Notes under the pieces: generated by a model | What the model was told of the DNA's origin: nothing | Databases searched by the model: none | The model's input: the letters and a program-made list of their open reading frames with translations, nothing else | Shown here: piece by piece, positions 29,861 through 40,224 of the stretch | How positions within the stretch are numbered: the first letter of the stretch is position 1 | How the letters are laid out: every line of letters begins with the position of its first letter | Assembly: GCA_905221605.1 (NCBI GenBank) | Contig: CAJNDS010002346.1 | Coordinates: forward strand, 927,240-991,239 | DNA from: Symbiodinium natans | Taxonomy: Eukaryota; Sar; Dinophyceae; Suessiales; Symbiodiniaceae | Reading direction: 5' to 3' | Length of the DNA stretch: 64,000 nucleotides | Translations under genes and position numbers: made by a program

Positions 29861-29960
29861 AGCGTGGGAAATAGGGTTATGGTATGGGTTCTTTGGTGGG
29901 GCAAAGTCCCATGAAACCCACAAAGGAGTTTGTTGCACAGGTTCGTGTGGAACTTAGGAG

Positions 29961-30245
29961 GTCTACTTCGAGTACATCTCCTCCATGACCGCCCTGCAAC
30001 CGGGGATGGTCCGAGGGATACGCGTCTTCCGTTTGCTGCAGCGTGCACCGTGGTATTGGCTGCATGGTAAGCTCGCCAAGCTACACGGCTTCAGCGAGCA
30101 GGTCTCCCAGATCGATGCGTTTTTGTCTCACAGCTGGCATGATGTGGGTTGGCTCAAGTATGTCAACATGCTCTACCTCAGCAATGGCTCGTTTGCTTTT
30201 TGGATGAGCACGCTCAGTTCTCTGTTGGCGATGGCCCTCTTCCAG
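29961..30245 (+). CDS. TIR-like membrane protein, exon 1 seen (DAFLSHSWHD)
   Basis: The acceptor is AG|G at 29959-29961 and the exon starts in phase 0. It encodes a membrane-proximal helix, then QIDAFLSHSWHD, a signature resembling the first strand of TIR-like domains in large dinoflagellate membrane-protein families, followed by a hydrophobic segment (FWMSTLSSLLAMALF). The donor is read as GA at 30246 (TTCCAG|GA). The joined codons run in phase into the next exon, and TTCCAGG occurs at both junctions. Earlier exons are expected but were not found. Confidence 0.7.
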
Positions 30246-30433
30246 GATGGGCAGTTGGGCTTCAACAGCCTCATGACATCCCATGCCCCTTCATGGGTAC
30301 TTACATGTAGGCTTATCAGTATGGTACCTATGCTTATAACCCTTTTCAGGGTGCTTGCAACCCTCTTTATGGCCACCCTTGAACCTCCAAGTATCCTGTA
30401 AGGGGCCTCTTTAGGGAAGACCCTTCCTTCCAG

Positions 30434-31006
30434 GTGGGCGTGCTGCCAGAATGGCGTGGCACGCTTTGGACGTACTGGAATTGTCAATGGTGTACAATTT
30501 TCGGAATTCTGGCACATTACTTGACCTTGCTGCTCTGCCCTCGCCAGGCTCGCGTTTTCTTGGACATTGCATGCATAGATCAGCGTAGCGAGGATGATAA
30601 GATCGCAGGCCTCGTCAGCATGGGTGCCGTCTTGAAAAGCTCGAAGAGCATGGTGGTACTTTGGTGTCCGAGTTACGTCACACGGTTATGGTGCATATTC
30701 GAGCTGAGTGCTTTCCTGCACAGCCAGAAGACCCAGGATCTCAAGCATCGGAGGGCAAACCTCAAAGTTTGCCCTCCGATGCTTGGGCCCACATTGATGG
30801 TGACCCATGTGAGCCTGAGCGTCACGGCCATGATCTACCTTTCGTTGCGAGGCTCCTTCGGAGATTCGACCGTTTTCATCGGGGGAGCTGTCGCGATCCC
30901 GCTGTTTTGCCTGACCTTCTACTCCGCCAGGGCATATTTCCGCAGCATCGACGTGCTTGAGGGTGAAGTGCGCAACTTGTCCATTGAGACTTTGTCCCCC
31001 TTGTGA
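30434..31006 (+). CDS. TIR-like membrane protein, exon 2 (VFLDIACIDQ ... LWCIFEL)
   Basis: The acceptor is CCAG|GTG at 30434, phase 0. The exon encodes a short hydrophobic stretch, then ARVFLDIACIDQ, MGAVLKSSKSMVVLWCPSYV and TRLWCIFELSAFLHS, the core of the TIR-like fold, followed by two membrane spans (near 30795-30930). A perfect 19-bp inverted repeat interrupts the part after the core. The frame ends in TGA at 31004-31006, but the real donor probably lies upstream, for example before GTGCGC near 30968. Confidence 0.72.
   Translation: MGVLPEWRGTLWTYWNCQWCTIFGILAHYLTLLLCPRQARVFLDIACIDQRSEDDKIAGLVSMGAVLKSSKSMVVLWCPSYVTRLWCIFELSAFLHSQKTQDLKHRRANLKVCPPMLGPTLMVTHVSLSVTAMIYLSLRGSFGDSTVFIGGAVAIPLFCLTFYSARAYFRSIDVLEGEVRNLSIETLSPL
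30742..30785. repeat. Perfect 19-bp inverted repeat with 6-nt loop inside an exon
   Basis: CAAGCATCGGAGGGCAAAC (30742-30760) is followed by CTCAAA and then its exact reverse complement (30767-30785). It is translated in frame as part of the TIR-like protein and would form a strong mRNA hairpin. Confidence 0.95.
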
Positions 31007-31117
31007 ACTGTTTTCTATCTTGGTTTAAATAAAACTTAAGAGGGCGTTAAACATATTCTTGTTATTGAGGTTCTAAGGGGAGTATAGGAGAAGTGTGCCA
31101 GCCATTGCTGCCGAGAG

Positions 31118-31237
31118 GGCCGCCCCCATGGGGGGATTTGCGACCGGGAGGTCATCCTCCGATGCATCGATGCCTGGTTTGGGTCGGTCTCGAACTTCGA
31201 CCAGTATGCGCAGGAGACCCGGCTGGTTCTTCGTAGG
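31118..31237 (+). CDS. TIR-like membrane protein, probable exon 3
   Basis: The frame reads ICDREVILRCIDAWFGSVSN and then FDQYAQETRLVLRR, after an AG|GGC acceptor. It ends at CGTAGG|GA, a GA donor in phase 0 that joins the next exon in phase. The linkage to the TIR-like gene is inferred from order and phase. Confidence 0.6.
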
Positions 31238-31463
31238 GAAGGGAGGGGGAATTTGGGCCCCCTTCTTATATTATAGCCTTTAAGGGATTCTGCTGGGTAC
31301 CTCATTCCCTCATTCCTTACTAAGAACCCATCAGCTTAAGTACACCTCACATAGTTCTCATGTACCGAAGTAGCCCCTAAAAGGGGCCCCTCCCTTAGTC
31401 CCAAGCAGGAGAACCCTGAACCCTAAACCCTAAACCCTAAACCCCCTACGAAGAACCAGCCAG

Positions 31464-31589
31464 GAGAAGCTTCAGATGGCTTTGGTGGATCAACTCGCAG
31501 ATGCCGTCTTCTCGTACCCCCGCATCATCATGGCCAGCGCGCCCGTGCTGTGGCTGGCGCTTGACCGGGCGGCCGCCGCCTGGCGACCA
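31464..31589 (+). CDS. TIR-like membrane protein, probable exon 4
   Basis: The acceptor is CCAG|GAG. The exon encodes EKLQMALVDQLADAVFSYPR and then a hydrophobic stretch (IIMASAPVLWLALDRAAAAW). It probably ends at a GA donor (31590). The downstream intron starts with TTTAGGG and has CCCTAAA before the next exon. Confidence 0.6.
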
Positions 31590-31743
31590 GAAGAACGTCA
31601 AAAAGGGACTTGGGGCTAGGGTTTAGGGTTTAGGGTTTTGGGTTTTGGGTTTTGGGTTTTGGGTTTAGGGCCATGGACCCGAATACTGATTTTAGTGAGC
31701 TTGTGGCGCGTGGCCCAAAATGCCGGCTTGTAGGCTCCTTTGG

Positions 31744-31933
31744 CCCTAAACCCTAAACCCTGAATTCTGAACCCTAAACCCTAAACCCTAAACCCTAAAC
31801 CCTAAACCCTAAACCCTAAACCCTAAACCCTAAACCCTAAACCCTAAACCCTAAACCCTGAACCCCTGAACCCCTGAACCCCTGAACCCTTAAACCCTAA
31901 ACCCTAAACCCTAAACCCTAAACCCTAAACCTA
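31744..31933. repeat. CCCTAAA array
   Basis: About 25 near-perfect heptamers with a short CCCCTGAA sub-array, upstream of the exon at 32194. Confidence 0.95.
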
Positions 31934-32193
31934 AGGCCGAAGCGCAGCACTCACTGCATGATGCAGCTGCTGCCCTGGTCCGTTTTGTCTCCTGGTGGGT
32001 GGCCGTTCCTTGAAGACCACGGTGAATCCTAAAATTTGGGAGCCTGGACCCTGTATTTCCTTTGCAACCCCCCAGACAGATACACACACATGCATATCTG
32101 TATAATTAATTATAAGATACATACGATATACACACATTTCCATATATACATAGTGTGGACCCATTCAAAGTCTTGCGGGTTCGTCAAGTCCAG

Positions 32194-32448
32194 GTTCTAC
32201 CCTGCATCGCCAACGTGATTCTGCGATTGAGCTACAAGCTGCGAGCGCACTGCGGGAGCTTTGCGTTGGAGGTCCTGTCCTCCTTGGGAGTGGTGGGGCT
32301 GGCTGGCTGCCTGGCCAGTGCTTTCCTTGTGCTTGAGAGGCGCGTCGTCTGGGAGCTGTTGCCCAGCCAGCTTCTCGCAAGCTTGCTTTTTCTGGGCTTG
32401 ACGGGCGCCGTCAATCTCTGCTTGTGGTGCTGCCTGCCGCGGTTTCGG
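32194..32448 (+). CDS. TIR-like membrane protein, probable exon 5 (membrane spans)
   Basis: The acceptor is CCAG|GTT in phase 0. It encodes VLPCIANVILRLSYKLRAHC and then two hydrophobic spans (VVGLAGCLASAFLVL; LLASLLFLGLTGAVNLCLWC). The donor GT at 32449 is itself the start of a TTTAGGG run. Confidence 0.6.
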
Positions 32449-34218
32449 GTTTAGGGTTTTTGGGGTTTGGGGGTCTAGGGCTTGCAGGGTTAAGGGCTTG
32501 CAGGGTGTGGGCTTAACGGTCTATATAGGGTTTGGGTGTATTCGAGAGCAGACTTGGGTGAGAACCCCACAGTCACCCGTCGGCAGCGCTGGCAAAAGGT
32601 AGAACCATGCATTCCTGTGCTGTGGGGGGTGGGATGATGGTCAGGTCCCCAGAGAACAAGGAAGCTTTCCGGGATGTACTCCTTTCCGTGCCAGACCCTG
32701 TATGTTTTCGATTACTAGCAACCGCCCCAAGCAGCTCAAGCCTACACCCCCGAAAGCCCTCAAGCGCTGAAACCCTCAAACCCTGAACCCTGTAGCCCTA
32801 TAAATCCTTTACCCATGCCTAAATCCGGGTGCAGTGCTTCCACTCCGCCTCCGCCTCCCACTCTCGCCTGCGATTCTCAGTTCCCCGCGCCCGCGCGCAC
32901 GAGCATGCATTTACCCAAGTCTGCAGGGTAAGCTGGCGGAGTCCCAGGCCATGTGCGCCTCGCTGATGTTATCGTCGCCGCCATGGCTTTCAGCTTGCCC
33001 TCTGCGGCACCGCCCGCACACTTGCAAATTGGTGCGTGTGACAAAGAATGCTTGTCGTGGCACAGCCTCACGTCGCTGGCAGCTTTCGCGCCCATGTGCG
33101 GGTGCTCAAGTTGCAGGAGCTGTAAGAGCGCCTGGGCGCCCGGGCCAGCGTCAGCGGATGGGACTGGTATATTTCATAAGTAAGGAAGAAGCTAGGGAGA
33201 AAGAAACTCTGTAGTGGCTTTCTATGCAGCGGGACCGGTGTTGCAAAACAGACTGCTCCAAAATGGCATCCTCAGGGCGCAGTTTCAAAGCAAGTATGTC
33301 GCGTGCTGACACGTGCCCTGGGTGTGGTCGCTGCATGATTTTTTATACATTTTTTCTTGTGGACTGCTGAGTGAGCTGAACATGTTGCGTCGGCCTGTTT
33401 TGTAGATGCTGCACGTGTGTTTAGTGGCATCGGTTGCCGTATGCCTCGCACGAGCTCATGAGGTGGGTGGTTGAAGTTGATGAATCTTGCGATTGAGACC
33501 GCATAGGAACTTTCTCACAGTTCCTTTAACACGTTTCAATTGCAGGCCCCCCCATGCATCAGCGGCGAGCAAGTGCAAGCATACTTTGCGGGCGAGGCTC
33601 GTGTCAAGGGCATGTGGACAACTGAGACCCACACATTCCGGGCTCATCACTCGTGCAGGTGGATTTCGGAGATGGTGTCGGGGAGCCATGCAATCCGAGT
33701 CTGAAGGCTGGCACGGGTTTTTGTGGGCAGACCCAAGTGCGGCTGGCAGTGCCAATTGACCAGGAGTGCTGGTTCGATGCAGAGGCACGAGGGCTCCGCG
33801 GGGTATTCATGCATGCCCATTCGCCCTGATGTGGGTGGCAGGTACAATCTGGGCCAGATGAACATGGCACCTACCACGTTACATGGGCAGATGCCACACC
33901 ATCATTCCGTGAGGCTCAATTGCTGCTCCTCATTCGCTGCTCAAGTGATTGTTGGGAGGTCCATGGTTCACAGTTGCACCGCGCTGCTTCCGACGAGGTG
34001 GCATATTCTCATGCCGGTATGCATTGCTATTTCGTTTAGTTCTTGCGCTGCACGACCAGCTGTGCAAAAGGAATCGCGCACACGAATTGTTGTATCTTCA
34101 GCTGCTTACCACCCTTGGTCCCGGGCCTCTCGACCAGTATATCTGAAACCTTCCAGGCATGCGGCATCGCTGCAGGTGCAGCTTTGCAAAGCACTGAGGC
34201 AGGAATGCTCGAACAACT
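32449..34218. other. Probable intron; no further exon assigned
   Basis: A short telomere-like run at its start is followed by about 1.7 kb with no domain recognised. Weak coding-like pieces near 32940-33050 could not be assigned. Confidence 0.35.
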
Positions 34219-34320
34219 TTGGGATGTTCCCCCTTATACTAACGATCCGTCATAGGGACTATAAATAGGGGGGATCATAGTCCCCATTCAGGACTGTTAG
34301 TACAAGTAGGAACATCCCAA
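34219..34320. mobile_element. MITE-like inverted-repeat element, family A copy 1
   Basis: The ends are TTGGGATGTTCC and its reverse complement, and the interior contains GGACTGTTAGTA. Similar elements lie at 39476-39569 and 47954-48069. There is no coding capacity. Confidence 0.75.
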
Positions 34321-34699
34321 GAACAACCACTCAACCATTCCTCCGTGGTGTGCGCAACCCCTGCTTGTGAAGGATACTGGTGCTGGGCGGATGCGACGAC
34401 CTACGGCACCGTCGCCGACCTTGATGTCGGCTCCTGTGGAACCTGCACGGCAGAATAGGCGACATCTGACTTCGTAGCGGTTTGGGCACATCCCAGGTTG
34501 CGATTGCACTGGGAGGCCACGGCCGTTGCGTGCTTCAACTTTTGAGGATGCTTCGGACAGTCCTGCCCGAACGTGAGGCGTCGGACGTTGCTTGGCGTGA
34601 TGAGGCCATCGCAAAGTTGCGTGCGGAATTCCGGCCACAGCAGGCTCGTGCCACTATAAGGGGCTCTGGAACAAGTACTGTAGGTTTTGGGTTCTCAAG

Positions 34700-34880
34700 G
34701 TAGTGTGTCACATTGCTTCACGGCATGGGCTTTGGAGGATCATGTCAGCCTGCACTCGGATTATGCTCGAGGTGATTGGTGACTTCGACTGGCATGTGGT
34801 CATGCGGTTCGGAGACCCAGAATCTTGCGATGAGGCCTGGGCGTTCTGGCTGATCCAGTTTCCTCCGAGCCCCACCCTGA
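34700..34880 (+). CDS. Probable exon, unassigned (VVCHIASRHGLWRI...)
   Basis: After TCAAG|GTA the frame reads VVCHIASRHGLWRIMSACTR, then EVIGDFDWHVVMRFGDPESC and AWAFWLIQFPPSP. The composition is coding-like and it is followed by a CCCTAAA run. It may belong to the TIR-like gene. A coding-like piece upstream (34570-34660, REASDVAWRDEAIAKLRAEF) may be the preceding exon. Confidence 0.4.
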
Positions 34881-36600
34881 ACTTTGCCCTAAACCCTAAA
34901 CCCTAAAAGCTCTGGGTAAAGGAGCACTGGAAAGAAAGGACCAGACTAGGGGGAGAAAGTCCTCGCATATCTGCCGGCAATAACGAGTGATTTGCCCTGC
35001 AGTGCGACTTTTGAGGCAGCTAGGCGGGTGGCAAAAGAAGCCAGCCCTAACCCCGAAACCCGAAACCCTAAACCCCAAACCCTAAACCCTAAACCCTAAA
35101 CCCTAAACACATGGCTCAAGTCACGTTTTATTATCCTTTTATTTGTGTAGGAACCTTGTTTTGTCCAGGGCACTTAAGTTCTACCATCAGAGTGACACTT
35201 AAGTTCTACTAACCGATTAGCTTCTGGCTGCTGCCAAGCCATGGATACCTTCCGTAGCGATTTCTGAACTGTCTGGTGGTGTTTGTGTGGCCTCCTCGCT
35301 GCCAACGAAACCTTTGCTGCAAACAGTGACTCTGCAAGTTGGGAAGCCGTTTGGTGTGTGAGGCACCTACTACTCTGATGACTGGAATTAGCTGCATCTA
35401 TCTGGGCACTGACAGAAGGCAGACCACGTCTGCCTGAGATGTTGGTTCAACCTGGCTGGTATCTCTGGCAGACCAATGCTCCAACAAGCCAGTTCCAAGA
35501 AAAGTCCCTCAAGCGTCCACCCCAAGTGCTAGCCTCCTCTGCAATGCCGTTGTGTGGGGCTGGAGTGGAATGGGGAAGGCCCAAGCTGCATGGTTTTGAG
35601 TGCGGCGAAAGCTGAAGCCACCCCCTTCTCTGGTGCTTGACGCGAATGTTGGGACTGGACCAAACAACAGCTGAAATATTGTGACTGGTGCATGCTGCTG
35701 CTTTTGTGTGGAGCAGACGATGGCTGGCAGGCTAGTTTTCTGTGACAACTGAAGCATTATTGCGACTGGTTGCACGCTGATGCTACTTGGTGTGGAGCCG
35801 ACAATGGCTGGAAGGCTAATTTTCTGTGGATGTTCCCAAGTGAGATGCAACGCGCCTGACATGCTTGGCTGATGGACACGAGTGATCGCTGAGCATGCAC
35901 GAATTTGCAGTTCATCATTTAAACTCATGCCTAATTCGTAATTCGTAATTCATGTCCTCACAATTAAGTGTGCAAGTACCACTGGAATTTGGGAGACTGG
36001 TGCATTGTAATTTGTTGCCCTGTCATACCTGCTGCATGCCGCCCAAATAATTCAATTCAACACGCGCACCACCATAACACACAATACGACACCTGGTGGA
36101 GAGGCCATGGTAGTTCCTAACGTATGGATGCATGTGGTGGTGGTTGCTTTGGTGCTTTTTGTCTGAACGTTCGGATCTATGTGTTTTTTGGGTTGCTGAG
36201 TGAACTGGACTCTCCACCATCATATCACAGTCTGTAGCTGATCCATCCATGTGCTGGAGAGTGTGCAGTGAAACGTTTTGCTAGATCGCAACTGGTAACT
36301 TTGTCCTGTGATTTTGCTGTGGTGCTTGTTGTGTCTCGAGAAAATAACTCCAAGTAGAACTCCAAGTAGAGAGAGATGGAGGCCTTTCTAACATCCCACC
36401 CTGGCTCATGTGATGACAGCCGGGTAGATGGGAGCTCGAGATTCCTGGTTGAGTTCTCAGCCGTGTGGATCCATGTGGTCGGGTTGATGGGGTTGGTGCG
36501 TGTTTCATCTGTTGGATCAATGTGGTGGTTGGGTTGGTGCGGTGCTGGCTGGAATCTCATACGACGAAATAGCCTGATTCGGCTAGGAACTGTGGAGTAG
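34881..36600. other. Probable intron or intergenic; no gene seen
   Basis: A short CCCTAAA array (35065-35108) is followed by AT-richer unique sequence with no recognised domain. AAGTTCTAC boxes repeat at 35168 and 35200, and ATTCGTAATTCGTAATTCAT lies near 35933. Confidence 0.4.
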
Positions 36601-36836
36601 GATCTTTGAGGACCCTTTGGAGTGGACATATTGGATTGCTATCTTACTTGTGGGTTTACTGCCTTCATTGCGTTTTACTGTTTGGGGAGAGTTCGTCATG
36701 TCCGCTCTACTGAATCTGCATGTGAACTCTGTCTGGAGGAATAGGGGACAGCCGCTGTACATGAGCTTGATGCAGGCGATGAAACTTTTGTCTGCTAGAG
36801 CCTGGATGCCCTATATCCTGGAGCCCTCGGGGTTTA
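36601..36836 (+). CDS. Probable membrane-protein exon
   Basis: After TAG|GATC the frame reads IFEDPLEWTYWIAILLVGLL and then PSLRFTVWGEFVMSALLNLH and LMQAMKLLSARAWMPYILEP. It contains one membrane span. It ends near TCGGG|GTTTAGG. It may be a later exon of the TIR-like gene; the linkage is not shown. Confidence 0.5.
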
Positions 36837-37205
36837 GGTCTGTTCTTGTTTGTAGGCTTACCTTTTCATGTCTTTGGTGTTGCTGACTCTGAACCCTGAG
36901 AGATTGCCCTGAATACTTTTCATTTTCATCTTGCGAGACTTGATGAGTTGCGACTGGGTTGAGGGGATCGTCCTTGGTTTTTGACTAGAGACTTTACCTT
37001 TAAACCTTTGAACTCAACCACTCAACCCACAAAGCGGCAGCTCCGACAACAACCCATACACTTCTATCGCCAGTTCCCTGCAGAGTGTCCGAGAGGTCAG
37101 CTAAGCGGGTGGAAAAAAAAACACTAAAACCTACACCCAAACCCTAAACCCCAAACCCTACCCCCTAAACCCTAAACCCTAAACCCCAAACCCCTGTGGT
37201 GCCAG

Positions 37206-37254
37206 GCCCACGACATCCTGCGGAGCTTGCTGAGCTTGTGCGTTGACTCCGAAG
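37206..37254 (+). CDS. HEAT-like gene, small exon
   Basis: CCAG|GCC begins AHDILRSLLSLCVDSE with one base left over at a GT donor. In phase it joins the exon at 39701 to read SE-G-LEQLIRDVD. The amphipathic helices fit a HEAT/armadillo solenoid. Confidence 0.45.
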
Positions 37255-37291
37255 GTTCCCTTTTTTTCGGTTCCTGGGGGGCGTTTGAAAG

Positions 37292-37430
37292 GGTTTAGGG
37301 TTTAGGGTTTAGGGTTTAGGGTTTAGGGTTTGGCGTTTAGGGTTTAGGAGTTTAGGGTCTAGGGTTTAGGGTTTAGGGTTTGGGGTTTAGGGTTTCGGGG
37401 TTTAGGGTTTCGGGGTTAGGGGCTCAAAAG
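37292..37430. repeat. TTTAGGG array
   Basis: A G-type heptamer array begins about 40 bp after the donor of the 49-nt exon. Confidence 0.9.
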
Positions 37431-38109
37431 GGTTCCGGGCAAAAAGGGTAGCGAGTCTACGTGCCAAGGATCGACTAGTATATTGAGGAGGGGGCCAGGG
37501 CGTAGATTTGTGTTTTCCCGCCCGTCTTGCGAAAAATCAGAGACCCTCCTATGTGCCGCCCAAAAGTAAACCCTAAACTCTGAACCCTGAACCGTAAACT
37601 GCCAGAACGATTTGTTTTTTGAGAGCAAGGTTTGCAATTAGGGTGGAGGTTTCAGGCAGGGTACCGCGGAAGCCCTGAAGAAAAGACGGGTTCACGGCCA
37701 AAAGGGTTTAGGGTTTGGGGTTTAGGGTTTGGGCTGCAAAATGTGTTTAAGCTTGGCTTTGAGGCCTCGCACGAAAGAAGTCCAGACAGGGAGGCTCGGT
37801 TTAACAACCTAACCCTACTGTCTCCCTGCGTGTAGCTCCAGGGTTTGGGGGCATGAGCCCTAACCCGAAACCCTAAACCCTAAACCCTAAACCCTAAACC
37901 CTAAACCCTAAACCCTAAACCCTGAACCCTAAACGCCCCAAGTTGCCATGCTTGAGAGGTTGCTTCCGGCATCCCTTCGTGCAGGCGCACGACGTGCCAG
38001 TGACCTTGCTTGCAGGGCGTCATCGCGGCACTCCCAGAACATGGAGGTGGTAGCAATAGGTCCTAGGTGCTCTCGTGATGACTCTAAACTTTACACCCGA
38101 AGCCCTAAA

Positions 38110-38372
38110 GCCTCAGCCCTAAACCCTAAACCCTAAACCGCAAACCTCAAACCTCAAACCCTAAACCGCAAACCCCAAACCCTAAACCCTGAACCCTGAA
38201 TTCTAAACCCTAAACCCTAAACCCTACACCCTGCACTTTAAACCCTAAACCCTAAACCCTAAACCCTACACCCTGCACCCTAAACCCTAAACCCTAAACC
38301 CTAAACCCTAAACCCTAAACCCTAAACCCTAAACCCTAAACCCTAAACCCTAAACCCTAAACCCTAAACCCG
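38110..38372. repeat. CCCTAAA array with variants
   Basis: About 30 heptamers with CCCTACA and CCGCAAA variants; the last 100 bp are nearly perfect. Confidence 0.92.
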
Positions 38373-38576
38373 AAACGTGTTGTGGAAGGCCGTGGAGTAC
38401 GAGGATTGTCAGGCACATCTGCCCCAGACGAGGCATGAGCGCTGCTGGGCTGCTTGCGTTTTTTGGTTTTAGGGTTTAGGGGGTTTAGGGGTTGAGGCGG
38501 GGTTAGGGCCGGGGGGGGGTTTAGGGGGGGTTAGGGGCAAAGGTTAGGGGGTTTACGGGGTTGAGGGTTAGGGCTG

Positions 38577-38652
38577 ACTTGGAGGTTCATGGGCGGTCAG
38601 AAGTACCCTAAACAGGGTGATAAGTAGAGTAACTACCCATGAACCTCCAAGT
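38577..38652. mobile_element. MITE-like inverted-repeat element, family B copy 1
   Basis: Arms of ACTTGGAGGTTCATGGG (17 bp, perfect) enclose 42 bp. The second clear copy is at 49580-49639. Confidence 0.75.
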
Positions 38653-38996
38653 AATTCCGTCAGAAGACTGTTAAACTCATGAGTTTTTGTCTTTGAATTG
38701 GGTTCCTTATTTTGGATCAGCGAATTTTAAATAGCACGGCGCCTTCTAAAAAGGACCCCAAAAGGGAGCCTAGTTTGGAGAACTACCCCACATGTACTCG
38801 AGTTGAGAAGAGTTGCTTCCCATATCATCCCATACCAAGGTTTGGACCTGTGATTTGCTGCGCATCTTGTCCGATGGAGCACGAGTGCCGTGAACAAGAT
38901 GCCTCAGCAAGCACGAGTGTCTGCGCATGTCTGTGTGATCCCATGGCCAGGGTGCGAGTGCTCGTGTGTTTGTGCAGCTCCACCTATGTCCACTGG

Positions 38997-39013
38997 GCCA
39001 TTTTGGCTGCAAG
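38997..39013 (+). other. Spliced-leader-like tag
   Basis: GCCATTTTGGCT, then G, then CAAG. This is the 3' part of the conserved dinoflagellate spliced leader with one inserted base. It may be a relic of a retroposed trans-spliced mRNA or a chance match. Confidence 0.35.
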
Positions 39014-39069
39014 CGTGTGGTGTCGTTTTTTACCAGGTCGGATGAGTTGTTTTTTATTCAAGACATAGA

Positions 39070-39258
39070 CACACTCAGCGTCGAAGGACAGCGGGCGCAT
39101 TGACATCTTCAACGCTGCAAGTAGTTGGTTTGACAACAAGCTCCGCCGAGCCGGCCATCGACGACATGATGGCCTCATGGGAAGGTCTCGTTCAGCAAGC
39201 CCGGCAGGGGGATGCCATCGGCGCGATGACGGGCATGGCTCTGAGTGCTGAAATGTAG
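39070..39258 (+). CDS. Possible terminal exon, unassigned
   Basis: The frame reads EPAIDDMMASWEGLVQQARQ, then GDAIGAMTGMALSAEM and a TAG at 39256-39258. The helical composition looks coding. It could end a gene upstream or be a retroposed fragment downstream of the spliced-leader-like tag. Confidence 0.35.
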   Translation, partial: HTQRRRTAGALTSSTLQVVGLTTSSAEPAIDDMMASWEGLVQQARQGDAIGAMTGMALSAEM

Positions 39259-39341
39259 GAATCAGGATCATCCAGCGATGTTGGCTGAATCCTAGGTGAG
39301 TGGGAACATGTGTATGTGGAGGCGACCTGTAAAGCTACCAT

Positions 39342-39464
39342 TTGCTTAAGAACCCCTAGACATGAACAGATAAGAACCTTTTTTTCTACTCTTTTTTGGG
39401 GGTTTCTTCAGCAAACCTGGTATTCAGCCCTAAGCCCTAAACCCTAAACCCTGTTCTTAAGCAA
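39342..39464. mobile_element. Inverted-repeat element, family C
   Basis: TTGCTTAAGAAC at the left end and GTTCTTAAGCAA at the right end form a perfect 12-bp terminal inverted repeat. Part of the interior is CCCTAAA repeat. A related TTGCTTAAGAACC arm occurs at 53371. Confidence 0.65.
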
Positions 39465-39475
39465 TACGTAGAAGG

Positions 39476-39569
39476 TTGGGATGTTCCTCCTAAAACTGAC
39501 ATCCCTGAATAGGGATTACAGTCCCCCCCATTAGAATCCTTATAAGGGACTGTTAGTATAACATCCCAA
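39476..39569. mobile_element. MITE-like inverted-repeat element, family A copy 2
   Basis: TTGGGATGTT is at the left end and AACATCCCAA at the right. The interior shares GGACTGTTAGTA with copy 1. It lies 11 bp from the family C element. Confidence 0.75.
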
Positions 39570-39700
39570 GACACACCCCAAACCCTAAACCCTAAACTTT
39601 AAACCCTAAACCCTAAAACCTAAACCCCAAACCCCAAACCCTAAACCCTAAACCCCAAACCCCAAACCCCAAACCCCAAACCCCAAAGACACACACCCAG

Positions 39701-39753
39701 GCCTGGAGCAGCTTATCCGCGACGTCGACCCGCGGCTGCGCTACGATGCCTTG
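39701..39753 (+). CDS. HEAT-like gene exon
   Basis: CCAG|GC acceptor. The exon reads LEQLIRDVDPRLRYDAL and ends before a GA donor in phase 0. It joins in phase to the next exon. Confidence 0.55.
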
Positions 39754-39796
39754 GAGGAGCACGGCGGCCAACCAAACAGCAGCTCCAAGGATGCTA

Positions 39797-39925
39797 CCCT
39801 AAACCCTAAACCCTAAACCCTAAACCCTAAACCCTAGACCCTAGACCCTAGACCCTAGACCCTAGACCCTAGAACCCTAGAACCCTAGAACCCTAGAACC
39901 CTAAACCCTAAACCCAAAACCCGAA
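39797..39925. repeat. CCCTAAA/CCCTAGA array
   Basis: Heptamers drift to CCCTAGA and octamer CCCTAGAA sub-arrays just upstream of the exon at 39962. Confidence 0.9.
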
Positions 39926-39961
39926 ACCCTGAACCCAACTGAAGGTGTGTGCCCGTTGTAG

Positions 39962-40009
39962 GCGTTAATGCGCATTGCCCTGGCGGTCTACGCGCGGGAA
40001 GACGCAGAG
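39962..40009 (+). CDS. HEAT-like gene exon (48 nt)
   Basis: TAG|GCG acceptor. The exon reads ALMRIALAVYAREDAE and ends at GCAGAG|GA (GA donor), phase 0 at both ends. Confidence 0.55.
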
Positions 40010-40087
40010 GAGGCGGGGCTTGGTACAGTTTCCCCTCAGTGGGTTCCCTCAACAGAAGCCTTTGCGCTCTGAACCCGTGCGCTGCAG

Positions 40088-40131
40088 GTCAGGCTGTGTT
40101 ACGACATGTTCCGCCACCACCTGGCAAAGAG
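40088..40131 (+). CDS. HEAT-like gene exon (44 nt)
   Basis: CAG|GTC acceptor. The exon reads VRLCYDMFRHHLAK plus two bases before a GT donor. Joining to 40225 gives K-S-IVDHDENVR in phase. Confidence 0.5.
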
Positions 40132-40224
40132 GTGTGGAATGGTGTGGATGGGTAGACACTGTGCCTTCAGTTTCCTAACGGCTGTGGGCAACCTTTTTGC
40201 CTCATAAGCTCAAGTCTCGCTCAG

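Noticed and set aside
30149-30158. TTGGCTCAAG as a spliced-leader relic in the TIR-like exon
   Set aside because: It lies in the middle of a coherent coding exon (HDVGWLKYVN) and is best explained by codon content.
38389-38412. A small exon reading AVEYEDCQ
   Set aside because: It has plausible splice-site-like flanks, but its phase does not fit between the HEAT-like exons at 37254 and 39701, which join well without it.
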